Source: Augochlora pura
Lineage: Eukaryota > Arthropoda > Insecta > Hymenoptera > Halictidae
DNA: 64,000 bases
Direction of reading: 5' to 3'
NCBI RefSeq assembly: GCF_028453695.1
Contig: NC_135773.1
Location: 10,850,001-10,914,000 of the forward strand
Positions within the stretch are counted from its first letter, which is position 1, and each line of letters begins with the position of its first letter. The notes under the pieces were generated by a model that did not search any database, was not told where the DNA came from, and worked only from the letters and a program-made list of their open reading frames with translations. Positions 54,830-64,000 of the stretch are shown here, in pieces. The position numbers and the translations under genes are program-made.

Positions 54830-55144
54830 GCTTTCTGTTTTTCTCGTTTCACGCGCCCCTTCCGACCGCGAGGCGGTTGCTAACCCTTGCGACAACGAGA
54901 GAGGACGGCCGATGTCTGTACAGGGTGTCCCAAAGTATGAGACCCGTCGAAACTCCAAATCGATGAGGTTTGCTTTACTTTGTATGCAAACCCTGCATTT
55001 TCGCAGTGTTGACAATTTGCACTCGAGTAGTGACTGAAACTTATCACTTAAAATTGTTGTATAACTTTGTTATAAAATTCAATTCCATACACGTATAAAT
55101 TCTGTAAGTCAGGTAAACGTTTTTCAATTCAGAGTTATCTTCTA

Positions 55145-55393
55145 TTAACCCTTTGCACTCGAAGCCATTTTTACTGTACTTCTAAAATTATTTCTTTGAC
55201 ATATTGCATTTCCATTTTACATGACAAAGTGTTTTTTTATGCATATGAAATTGTATCTTGTAATTCGTGTAACAACAGTTATACTTTTAATCATTTTTGA
55301 AATTTAATTTTTCATAATATAAATATTATTTTGGAATGTACCGTGACAATTTTAGTGGTGCCTCAGAATCACCATTCGAGTGCAAAGGGTTAA
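55145..55393 (-). mobile_element. TTAA-flanked MITE, family B
   Basis: A 249-bp element with ends TTAACCCTTTGCACTCGAAG and ATTCGAGTGCAAAGGGTTAA, an 18-bp or longer inverted repeat. It is in inverted orientation relative to 56757-57004. There is no transposase frame. It lies about 1.2 kb upstream of the P-loop exon. Confidence 0.9.
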
Positions 55394-56088
55394 TTATTGT
55401 CTTTCCTTAAGGAAGAAAAGGGTTATTCAGGTAAAAATCAACTATCATAATTTTCTAGATCAGATTTTGGAAATATGCATTTTAATAGCATTTTGTACAC
55501 TGTTTCGAATTATATTGCTAATACTAAAATGATTGTCCACACTTTACATATTAAATAAAAATAGAGATAGTCTTCCTGTAGATATATACTTCAAGGTGAT
55601 TTTCAAGTTATTAATCATCTCTTGCTTAAAATATTTTTATAGTAGCTGAAATCGATACTGATTTTGACAAACAGATCGTACACCTAACATCAATCGATAG
55701 CCATCTTCATACTATCTCCTAATCGTACCACCAGGAGACGTCGGCAAGATCGACGATAGCAATTTAGGCGTTGTTCAGTATCCAATTCGGACGCGTAACC
55801 CCAGCGATTTATATTTCCATCAAGAACATGGTCTAGCCGTCCCACGTTTCCAGGACACCCCGTACCGGTCAAAACGAATCGAGTGCAGGCACGGAGGAAA
55901 TTCCCGGTCGCTTCCGCAGGAAATTCGCAAAACACGCGACCCCTCCGCCGATTTCCAGACCCCTCTTGATCGTCGTCGTTTCGTCCGGTGATACACTTTT
56001 CCTCCGCGAAGCATCGGAATGATCGTCCCCCTCGAAAATCACGATCCTATCGCCCATCGCGCGAGCCTAACGTCCCCAAGAGTGCTCG

Positions 56089-56111
56089 GGTGGGGGTGGT
56101 GGTGGTGGTGG
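56089..56111. repeat. (GGT)n trinucleotide repeat
   Basis: About seven GGT/TGG units lie in a row. Confidence 0.85.
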
Positions 56112-56255
56112 AACAACCCCGGTAAGGTGAGCGCGACGTGCTCGCGCTCGTTCTCAGCTTCGAAAAGGACTTTTCCAGTCTATGAATATATTAAAAGCAA
56201 ACAAAGCCGTTCCTGCCGTAATCCTCGCTCTTTCCTCTGCCTAACGCGGCGCCGT

Positions 56256-56280
56256 GCCGAGCCCGAGCCCGAGCCCGAGG
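56256..56280. repeat. (GAGCCC)4 hexanucleotide repeat
   Basis: Four near-perfect GAGCCC units lie in tandem. Confidence 0.85.
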
Positions 56281-56621
56281 ACGTAGCGAACGCGTTTATT
56301 AAAGCGTCCCACAAACGCTTTCTTAAGCACTTTAAAGTTAAGCTTCGTCGTTATCCTTGAAAGTCCTGACGTGCCTCCTTTTCGTCGGACCGGCGAGCGC
56401 CGCCATCCCCCCCGGCGTTCACGGCAACGAGGAGCAATTAAAGTCGCGTCCATCGTTCTCGGCGAACGCCTTTCGTTGTTAAATAACTTGACACCGGTTA
56501 CCTCGGAGAGCTCAATTATTTTACAGCCGCGCCTTATTTTGCTCTGAATGAATAACGGCGATTCGTTTTTTTCGATCGCGGACGCTCGGCACTTGTCTCA
56601 TAATGATCTCTCATTTTTCAG

Positions 56622-56715
56622 ACCGAGATCTGCTCGAGCGCGCTCACGGACGTCATTCACGCTGTCATCAATGGCACGGATGGATGCTTGTTCTGCTTTG
56701 GACATGCGGGATTAG
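56622..56715 (+). CDS. KIF26: KIF26-type atypical kinesin, internal exon: helix 1 and divergent P-loop
   Basis: This internal exon has 31 codons plus one base. It starts in phase 0 after the acceptor tcatttttcag and ends in phase 1 at the donor TAG|gtgagt. The translation is TEICSSALTDVIHA followed by VINGTDGCLFCFGHAGL plus the first base of a Gly codon. It joins the upstream exon in frame (DSQ|TEIC), matching the family order FDAIF-(x)5-Q-x-E-(V/I)-C. The nucleotide-binding loop reads FCFGHAGLG, where conventional kinesins have GQTGSGKT. Replacement of the Q, T and S positions is characteristic of KIF26 proteins and fits their weak or absent ATPase activity. The Lys-Ser expected next would lie on an exon beyond this window. 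I found no matching acceptor plus GK(S/T)YTM coding between here and the end. A TTAA-flanked element begins 41 nt past the donor. Confidence 0.88.
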
Positions 56716-56756
56716 GTGAGTTCGTAATTATTAAGAATCCGTTCGTCTGGTAATAT

Positions 56757-57004
56757 TTAACCTTTTGCACTCGAGCGGCGCCTCTGAGGTGCCAATGAAA
56801 ATTCTTATATTATTTCCGAAATAATTTTGACGTTATTAAAGACCCTTCTATGTAAAAGACTGTTAAAAGGGTAATAGTTTTACGAATCACAAGACTCAAT
56901 CTCATATCTGTGTATTGTACTAAGTCATATAAAATAGGAATACAGCTGGTCAAAATAGCTATTTTGGATCTAGACTTAAAATGGCTTCGAATGCAAAGGG
57001 TTAA
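56757..57004 (+). mobile_element. TTAA-flanked MITE, family B, next to exon donor
   Basis: A 248-bp element with ends TTAACCTTTTGCACTCGAG and CTTCGAATGCAAAGGGTTAA. It begins 41 nt after the P-loop exon ends. The interior GGCGCCTCTGAGGTGCCAAT is itself a small hairpin (about 56776-56795). It is the best intact relative of the interrupted copy at 30704. Confidence 0.9.
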
Positions 57005-58647
57005 TCTGTGATTTCTGGAGTAGATGTCTGTTTCAAACGTTGGTAGCTCTTTGTTCGCATTTTAGCACTTACAGGCATGATCTTGTTCATTCATTATGTT
57101 TTTATTGAATTTTTATTTTTCAATAAAAAACTCAGCTTCTTTACACGTTTGTTACCATCGTTAATAGCGTACATAGTTATATTTTTGAAAGCATCGTATT
57201 AAGTAAATCGTATCTTGTAAACTATGATAAAAGTATCGCCAAAATAAAGCTATAAATTCTCTAAATATTATAATATATATTGTAATTTTTAATATTTATA
57301 TTCACAAAATTAATTTTATATTCTTTATGTAAAATAGAAATTATATGATTCTGGTAGCAAACTTGATAAACGGATAACATTGCTATATTATTTTATTATA
57401 TTATATATTGTGATAAAACATAAAATCTAGTGAGGTGAGTGTAATTCCGATAATTCTATTCTGATATGAAAAATTAAAAGGATAATAAAATCACCTTTGT
57501 TTCCTTCGCTAAATCTTTTAAAGTTTTTAAGAGCATATTAAATACTGTTTAAAAATGATAAAAAAGTGACGAATAGAAACGAAAATCGAAAACAGTAAGT
57601 TGTTGATTCGAATGCAATTGATTAACAGAGACACAATAATCTGAAGAGCGATTAAAATTGTTCGAAATTAAAAGAAAATCATTATCTACCGGCGATGATT
57701 TCATATTACATTTATACATTATATTTATATATTATATATTATATTTCACTGTATTTTTCGATGGGATTATCAATTTCAATCGTACAGTAAAATAATCTGA
57801 TAACTTCCCTCCGGCTTATCACATAAAAAAGAATTTTAAGCATCCTATTAATAAAGCACAACAATCGATAATCGTACTGATAGCCCGTTGGTACATAAAG
57901 TGTTAATATCGACGAGCAATACCATCAGCATTAAGTTTCCGAGAATCGAGCTTAAATAAACGTCGACTAGCGCGTTTGTTCGCCGAGACGCATTCAATCG
58001 AGGACGCGGAGGACCCAAGGCTCGACGTCCTGGATAAAAAGCAGGTTAAACATTTTTCTTGCTTCCGCGTGGGTGAAGCGAGGGGGCGACAACGACTGCC
58101 GTCCTTCTTTCAGCTGGCTTTGTTCGACAAAGTTCGACGTCCTCGTAGACAAAACGCCATTGTTCCCACCGCGAGGAACTCATTCGCGTCGAGCGTGGAA
58201 ATAATTACGTGAAATATGAATACCTCGAGGAATCCTCGCGTTTTTATCGCCCTACTGCGCCCTTTTTCGCAAGCTTGTTACCTTGGTAAGATACAGCTAC
58301 AGCTGTCCATGCTGTACACGACTCCGTCCTGTTCCGTGATCCGAGGAAATTAATTACTGCCCTGCCATTGCACCGTGACCAGCGAAAGTTAAGTGTTGTC
58401 GAATTTATGAGTTTCGTTGAACTTGCGACTCGTGTGTTGAAAATTGGAAATAACGGAATCAATACTGTAGCATATTGGTGGCTTGGAATCATAGTGGCGT
58501 AAATCAGGTCTCCGAAAATTTTTATTTCTTACAATGTAATGTAATATACCGAAATGTTAAAAAGACAAGTGAAAGAAATTATAAAATTATCATGAATTAA
58601 CTGAATGCTAAATTAACAATAAATTTAGTCTGTAAATATTACACGTA
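57005..58647. other. Noncoding DNA downstream of the P-loop exon
   Basis: A strongly AT-rich stretch (57050-57900, with ATATT low complexity near 57715-57745) is followed by a GC-rich block at about 57950-58500. A 78-codon + frame (57976-58212) contains an AAAAAGCAG|GTTAA site but does not continue the P-loop (no GK(S/T) start), so I do not call it an exon. Confidence 0.5.
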
Positions 58648-58888
58648 TTAACCTCTTAGGCACGGCTGGATTTTGCGCAAATGTAGTTTTTCATAACTAA
58701 ATTACCAGTTTTCTTAATAGATATTTTTTTTTGGTATAGCTATACACATTCTTATTAGCTATACATATGTATTCTTTTCTTAGTGTAATGTACATGTACA
58801 CTTTTACTTTAATACTTAATAGTACAATTGAGTAAAGCACGAAATATCCGTGAAGGCCGCTATAATGGCGTCGTGCCTAAGAGGTTAA
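58648..58888. mobile_element. TTAA-flanked MITE, family D
   Basis: A 241-bp element with ends TTAACCTCTTAGGCACGGC and GTCGTGCCTAAGAGGTTAA, a nearly perfect 18-bp inverted repeat. The interior is AT-rich with a repeated TAGCTATACA motif. No coding capacity. Confidence 0.88.
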
Positions 58889-60382
58889 TAAACAATAACA
58901 TTCCTTGTTCATTACAATCAGGAGAATTTGATCTACCCCACAACGATTCTAATCCAGTGATATATGAATACAAAATTATGAACTAATTATATTCGACACG
59001 AAATTCATCCGATTGAAATGAAATCAGCTAAAGATAGAGTTTATCCAGTTGACATTAATTTAGTTCTCTAAAAACTATATTAAATTCTCTCTGTTAGCGC
59101 CTTCCTATTTCGCTTAAGGATCAAAATTTAAAGAATCGTCTCTAACAAATTAACATTTTCAAGAATTCACCATAACCATCGTTCGTTACACTTTTCCAAT
59201 AATAATATCGAGCACATCCGTAAAAAAACGTTAGTTAGAAAACGAGCAGCTTCAGAAACATTAAAGCGAAATTTTTGTCGATGCTTGAGCATTGAAAACA
59301 GCCGTGAATAACTTTCGCTGACGTACATTTAATTCGTTTTCCAATGCGCCGCGATATAGTTTCCCGCGCCCGAGGCTTGCTTTACGACAGAATCGTCTTT
59401 GAAAGTCCGCCGAGAGTGCGTGACGACGACAAAGGCAAGCTTCGCTAATTACTCGCGCAGTCGGCGATCTTTAAAGCCGTGTTTCTTTGAGAGCGAAGAC
59501 TCCGGCCGAGCAGATTTCACTGCGCGTTTTCGGCTTATTTTGCCGCGAAGACTGCCAGACACGAAATTCAAAAGCTCCAAAGAGCGCATTCTGCCCTTGA
59601 AAAAGTGTGTAGGGTGATTGCGAGCCGCCCCCGCCTATACGGGGGTAGTAGACCAAAACACCGACCCGAAACCGTTTTGTCCTACCCGTCAATAGAGCAA
59701 TCCACCTGCGAATGTCGTAATAACAATATAATCACTGACAGGTTAATCTCTTTATAAATTCGCTACCCCGCCCCCCCCCCTCCCCCTCTGCAACCAAATT
59801 GAGGATTTTTTTCTGTCGTTTAAGTACATTCAAACGAAGACTTAAATGAAGCTTGGCGCTGTACGTATATTTTTACAAAGTTTTCTTTGAATCAAAATCC
59901 CCATTCCCTGTAAACAAGAAACTAAATGAATGAACATCCTCAAAGTATTTATAAATATAGGTCACTCTCTTTTCACACCAGTTAAGTAAAGTCAAACATG
60001 CATACATTTTAAATATTTCAAAAAATCCTCTTTCACGATACACTCGAACCGCGTGCCATTTTAAGCGAAATATAATTGAGTAAGCATAGGAACATTTATA
60101 GTTTTATTTATCGACTCGTTCAAGGTATTGTTTACAGTTAAAAATCCGTGAATATCAGTCTATAGATATAATTCAATTTCACTGCTTTAAAAATAGCTAA
60201 AGTGTCCTCGATATGTGAATTAAGAGTTCGAAATCGCAATGTATAAGGTTCTTGATTCCATACTAAATAATAGAACGAAATACGTTCGTAGCATAAGCTA
60301 CGCTAAAACCTAGCTAAAAGTGAATATAGGTTTAATAAACCATCAAAGTAACTCTGTACTGCTACTAATTCTCCTCCAGACC
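58889..60382. other. Noncoding DNA between family D and family B elements
   Basis: AT-rich sequence includes a GC-rich island at about 59300-59790 with a C10 run (59771-59780). No recognisable exon, repeat unit or RNA gene. Confidence 0.55.
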
Positions 60383-60643
60383 TTAACCGTTTGTACTCGG
60401 AGCCATTTCGACTTGAAATCTAAAATAATTTTTCTGACTAATAGCATTTCCATTCTGTATAACAAAATGTATTCTATGCATATGAAATTTAATCTCATAA
60501 CTCATATAACAATTACAATTTTAACAATTTTCTAAATCTAAGCACCGGTATTATAAAAACAGTTATTTATAAAAACAATTTTAGAACGTGGTACATCAAT
60601 ATCAATGGCGCCTCAGAATCGCCACTCGAATGGAAAGGGTTAA
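60383..60643 (-). mobile_element. TTAA-flanked MITE, family B
   Basis: A 261-bp element with ends TTAACCGTTTGTACTCGGAG and CACTCGAATGGAAAGGGTTAA. It aligns along its whole length in the same orientation as 55145-55393 (shared GCATTTCCATT and GCATATGAAAT motifs). Confidence 0.87.
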
Positions 60644-61504
60644 TCCGACACAAGAAAGTTGAGTATCTATCTCTAAAATGTAACATAAAATATCGAATAT
60701 CTTTGAAATATCTATACTCCAATCGTGCGTTAAATAACTACCAGCAGAGGTGTTAATTCAACGCCATTCGTCACAGTAATACACGAATCAGACGCCGCGG
60801 GTTGCATAGAATTACTTCCACGTTCAGCAGCGAACGTGTTAACTAACCATTCGGCTGTCAGAGCGTTCCCTGCTTGATTTAGACATTTCTGGTGCCACCC
60901 CCCGTCTTAGATGGCTCGTTTGCCGGTTGCTTTCATCGTTCGCCAGGAAGCTAAGCGCGGAGTTCGCGGTCGCCGAGACGCGAAAGTTGTTTTACATTTT
61001 AAGTAGTGATATCGAGTTTGCATGGAAATGCATGATTACGGGAGGGAGCCGTGGGGAAGGAGGGTTTTCCCGGACTGGCGGCACAGTGGTTGGGACGGAT
61101 AGCATGCCGCGGGAAAATGGACGGGCACGGGGAAAGAGGGCGAGGACGCTGGGTACGCAATGGTGGAGACGAAAGGAAACGAGATAATGTATGCTACTGG
61201 GACACGCTCTTTCTCGCCGACCACCTTTCGAATCTTAACGTACCCCTGGAGATTATCTTCGCCCGTTTCGCGTTCAACGGGAATAACTTCCGCGCTGACG
61301 GATTTATGGCGGACAAACCGATTAGACTTCGCGAGTGAGCGCCGCCGTATCGATTACGAACGGCTCCGTTCGTTCAGCTATCTGTCTTTCGCGGTCCGAA
61401 TTCATGGTTATTGTTTACGATCGCGGAGAATTTTTGGCGAAGTCTCGCGGGAATACTAGCTAAGGGAAAGTTGCCAAATACGTCGTACCTCTCGAATTAA
61501 ATCG
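60644..61504. other. Noncoding DNA, GC-rich in the middle
   Basis: A GC-rich block at about 60780-61480 has overlapping short frames on both strands. None matches a known family and none continues the KIF26 motor domain. Confidence 0.5.
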
Positions 61505-61759
61505 TTAACCCCCTGCACTATGATTCTTTTCATGCTGTGTTAATTAGCAACTACTTGTTCTTAATACTTTTTTAGATAGGACTAGACAATTCCTATTTCT
61601 TGTATTGTCTTTAAGTAAATAATTTCGCTTCTTTACTTTGGTAACAGAAGACTTGAATTTGGTTTCGATTTGAAATAAATTAATAATATTCATATTTAGT
61701 AGATCATGCATAAAATCTTTATCACGAGTATGGCTCGTTATTATAGGGCAAGGGGTTAA
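61505..61759 (+). mobile_element. TTAA-flanked MITE, family A
   Basis: A 255-bp element with ends TTAACCCCCTGCACTATGA and ATAGGGCAAGGGGTTAA. It is the longest well-preserved relative of 14132-14362, with TAATAATATTCATATTTAGT shared in the interior. Confidence 0.88.
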
Positions 61760-61910
61760 TACTGCATCAAATGTTCGTGACAAAAATGAGTGGACAGTAC
61801 CTATCATGATTTCACATTTAATTCTTTCATTGAGATTGTAAGAGGTAGAATGATGTTTGCTAAAATTCTGATCTTGAAATTGATGCAGAAAATTGTTGCT
61901 CTCCATAAGA
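61760..61910. other. Short spacer
   Basis: About 150 bases without recognisable features. Confidence 0.5.
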
Positions 61911-62074
61911 TTAGCAGCCTAGTTGTTACTTCATTAAAATTATTAACAGCGATACTGATCTGTCGCGTAAATTAAGTAACACCTAGGCTGCTAATCATTT
62001 TATGTTCAAATGTTAATTGAAATTATTAACAGCGATACTGATCTGTCGCGTAAAGTAACATTTGAACATAAAAT
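61911..62074. repeat. Interleaved direct and inverted repeats
   Basis: A 35-bp direct repeat (containing AACAGCGATACTGATCTGTC) occurs at 61937-61971 and 62020-62054 without a mismatch. A 12-bp inverted pair (TTAGCAGCCTAG) at 61911-61922 and 61983-61994 brackets the first copy. A 19-bp inverted pair (ATTTTATGTTCAAATGTTA) at 61997-62015 and 62056-62074 brackets the second copy. Each direct-repeat copy thus sits in the loop of its own stem. No flanking family is recognised. Confidence 0.88.
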
Positions 62075-62348
62075 GTTGACGCATGAACGTGTGATGCAGA
62101 GACGACTGAAACGTGAGAATGCTGTGCAAAGGGAGTGGAATACAATTTTGTACCGATCATGATCAATTCGTGAAATCCGAGCGGTGTAAAAAGAAAACAT
62201 TTTATGATAAAATTAAAGGCAACACTGAAGCTTTAGACAACGTTGGATGAAACTCTGCGAAGCTTTTTTTTGTATAAACTATCTTGTGCTGTCTGCTCCC
62301 GAAATAGATTTTCCAGAAACAGGAAAAAACCCGGTGTGACACATTTAT

Positions 62349-62534
62349 GTCAGCCGCACGGAATATATAATTTTCTCAGAGAGTGAACGCAGAATAATGA
62401 AAAACCGCAGCCTCGTTAAATAATCTGCTGCAACAAATTTTTTTCCAGAAAGAAAACTAGCCGGCATGACCCGCAAACCCAGTGACACGCCACACTTCTG
62501 TCATCCGCACGGAATACATAATTTCCTCAAAGAG
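62349..62534 (+). repeat. Tandem duplication with 151-bp period
   Basis: GTCAGCCGCACGGAATATAT followed by AATTTTCTCAGAGAG (62349-62383) recurs with changes at 62500-62534. TTTTCCAGAAA and GG(T/C)(G/A)TGAC also recur about 131-136 bases apart, showing that the copies have diverged by indels. Confidence 0.72.
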
Positions 62535-63064
62535 ACGGAATGATAAAAAGGCGGACGCGCGGTCGAATAACAACATATTCTCCATATAATTATCACGACG
62601 GTTTGCTTTCGAAAGGAGCCCGCGGTCGTCGCGCTAGTTAATCTGCTTTCCCAGTGCTTTCTCGCGGTGAAAGGGATCGACAGCGCGTACCTTAAGGGCC
62701 GCGACTGATACGGAGTAATTAGCACGGCGTTACAAAGTACAAAAGCCTGTATTGTCTGGTTGTCATGCAGCCAGGCGGCTGGCTTCTCCCCGGTGATAAT
62801 TTTCTGTACGACAAATCCCGTTGCCCTCAAAGAGTTTTCTGACGGGCATCCGTTTCGCTTTTTCCTCGGCGGGGCGTTCGCTGTCGATCTTGCGATTACT
62901 CGTCGGCCGCGCGCCGCTTTGCACCGCCACCGCCGCCGCACAGAGTTTCCCGCTCGCGGATTGAATCGCGCGGGAAAAACGGAGTCGAAGAAGACGCAGG
63001 CAATCCTTGTCCCTTGAAGATCGTTGCCGGGTTCGATCGTGCCTCTGCAGCGAAGGCAGAGTGG

Positions 63065-63092
63065 GCCTCTCTCTCTCTCTCTCTCTCTCTCT
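63065..63092. repeat. (TC)13 dinucleotide repeat
   Basis: An uninterrupted CT array is followed by further pyrimidine-rich sequence to about 63190. Confidence 0.9.
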
Positions 63093-64000
63093 CCTTTTCC
63101 TCCTCTATCCGTTTCTCTCTTGACTTTCCTGTCCTCTTTTGTCCCGCTTCGCCATCCTCTTTCTTGCCGTCTCTTTCGCTCGCCGAGAGAGTCAAAGCTG
63201 CGCGCGGCAGCGGCGAGGTAAAGAGTTAGGGGAGTCGGGCCACAAAGAAAGGGCAACAGAGGGACGAGAGTGACACAGAAGGGAAAAGAGAAAGGGAGAA
63301 AAGTGCGTTGTCGTAGCGATGATCAAGAGCAGTTTGCTCGCGGACTTGCCTCAAGTATCTCCGGCCGCGACGGTGGCGGCTGCGCGAGGGGACGAAGTTC
63401 GTTCGGCTTCCTTCCTTCTCCTCTCCTTCGACTCTTTCTTCGCCGGCCGTTTCTTTATCTTCGCTCGCCGGTCTCTTATCTCTCCCGGCTACCGCGCTCT
63501 CTCCCGTATCTCTACGGCGCGTCTCTCTTTATTGATTTTTCCCTCGCGGTAAGTTTCAACTTCGCGCGCGCGAAGTCCGACACCTCGCGTCTCCGGGCTT
63601 CTCTACGCGCGCGTCTTTCTTCTTCGCGTTTTCGAGAATCCCATACTCGAAGATGCTCGGAGGAGCATCCGCGAGAAACGACTCATTTCGCCGGGCCGTG
63701 TTCTCCTGATCGAGTTTGCTCGAAAGAGTGGGTAAACTGGATTAACGCGTCGACTGCTGCTCCGGGTTCGTTCGAGGCTCTAGTTAGCTACTACTTTAAC
63801 CCCCCTCCGACAAGCTCCGCTGGCCCTTGATTTATGGAAATTTGTGCGAGGATTAAAAGTTGCTCAAAACGTTAATGTTTAATCTTTTAATGAATTCGCG
63901 CTTGTTTTGGAGAAGCGTTCGGTCGATTGTCATTAAACTTACAGTTTTCTTTGCAAGTTCGTCGGAAGGCGTTGTTTAGAAGCGATCGATGTTCTTTAGA

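Larger units (their letters stand above)
44785..55144. other. Intronic DNA, rest of the large intron
   Basis: 44785-46480 is AT-rich, followed by GC-rich 46490-46990, AT-rich 47000-47880, and a long CpG-rich zone at about 47880-50400. Then come AT-rich 50400-50880, GC-rich 50880-52140, AT-rich 52150-52960 and GC-rich 52960-55010 with breaks. Features inside are the 45981 MITE fragment, C12 (49977-49988), C22 (51264-51285), the 52.9-kb duplication, G15 (53345-53359), the polypurine tract (54388-54482) and a TC array (54803-54829). No exon could be supported. Confidence 0.5.
35860..56621 (+). other. 20.8-kb phase-0 intron within the KIF26-type motor domain
   Basis: The donor gtgagc at 35860 and the acceptor ttttcag ending at 56621 bound a phase-0 intron of 20,762 bp. 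It interrupts the motor domain between the FAFDAIF strand and helix 1. It contains one mariner-type composite, several TTAA-flanked elements, G and C homopolymers of 12-22 bases, a long pyrimidine tract and GC-rich blocks. No convincing additional exon of the same or another gene was recognised. Confidence 0.8.
55394..56621. other. Intronic DNA just upstream of the P-loop exon
   Basis: AT-rich sequence to about 55680 is followed by a GC-rich block. The block has a GGT array (56089-56111) and a GAGCCC array (56256-56280). The polypyrimidine tract tctctcatttttcag ends at 56621. Short frames match no known family. Confidence 0.55.
62075..64000. other. Noncoding DNA, 3' edge of window
   Basis: CpG-rich from about 62530. 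It includes the 151-bp duplication, a (TC)n array (63065-63092) and a purine-rich tract (63238-63304). The 251-codon - frame (62501-63256) and the 186-codon + frame (63270-63830) are Arg/Ser-rich, overlap the simple repeats and match no family. The KIF26 exon that should begin with the P-loop Lys is not recognised before the window ends. Confidence 0.5.

Noticed and set aside
57976..58212. Candidate next KIF26 exon
   Set aside because: It does not begin with the expected continuation of the split Gly codon and Lys-Ser, and has no motor-domain motif.
62501..63256. 251-codon open frame on the minus strand
   Set aside because: It runs through the (TC)n array (poly-Glu/Arg segment) and CpG-rich DNA, has no recognisable domain, and is overlapped by frames on the other strand.

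Overview
This is a eukaryotic draft-assembly window. It is almost entirely intronic or intergenic DNA, and I can defend only two protein-coding exons. Both lie on the + strand and belong to one gene, an atypical kinesin of the KIF26 type (kinesin-11; fly CG14535 and worm VAB-8 group). Exon 35671-35859 encodes the first beta-strand part of the motor domain (VKVMLKVSP, KKQVTLVDP, KMFAFDAIF). Exon 56622-56715 encodes helix 1 and the start of a divergent P-loop (TEICSSAL, GCLFCFGHAGLG). A 20,762-bp intron separates them. The Gly codon that should precede the P-loop Lys is split by the donor at 56716, and the next exon is not in the window.

Organism: an insect is likely, and a hymenopteran (bee, ant or wasp) is my best guess. 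Reasons are the KIF26 exons, small TTAA-flanked elements, a mariner-type foldback element, and a mosaic of AT-rich DNA with 1-2 kb GC/CpG-rich blocks. This is inference, since no species marker is present.

Layout: 1-35670 has no recognisable exon and is either upstream intron or 5' intergenic DNA. 35671-56715 holds the two exons and the large intron. 56716-64000 is downstream intron. The rest is mobile-element debris and simple repeats. At least a dozen TTAA-flanked terminal-inverted-repeat elements of about 180-300 bp (piggyBac-like signature) occur, in several subfamilies. Several are nested: an element inside an element at 14.07-14.52 kb, a mariner composite inside a TTAA element inside a 35-bp tandem array at 43.1-44.5 kb, and an LTR-like insert inside a TTAA element at 30.7-31.4 kb. 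A 586-bp near-palindromic mariner-type element sits at 24.0-24.6 kb. Long G or C homopolymers (up to 22), GA/TC arrays, polypurine tracts and an AT satellite are scattered throughout.

I found no tRNA, rRNA, transposase or reverse-transcriptase gene, and no CRISPR array. Most long open frames here are chance frames in CpG-rich or low-complexity DNA. I see no convincing new multi-gene system. The most unusual objects are the nested composite element at 43.1-44.5 kb and the palindromic mariner.
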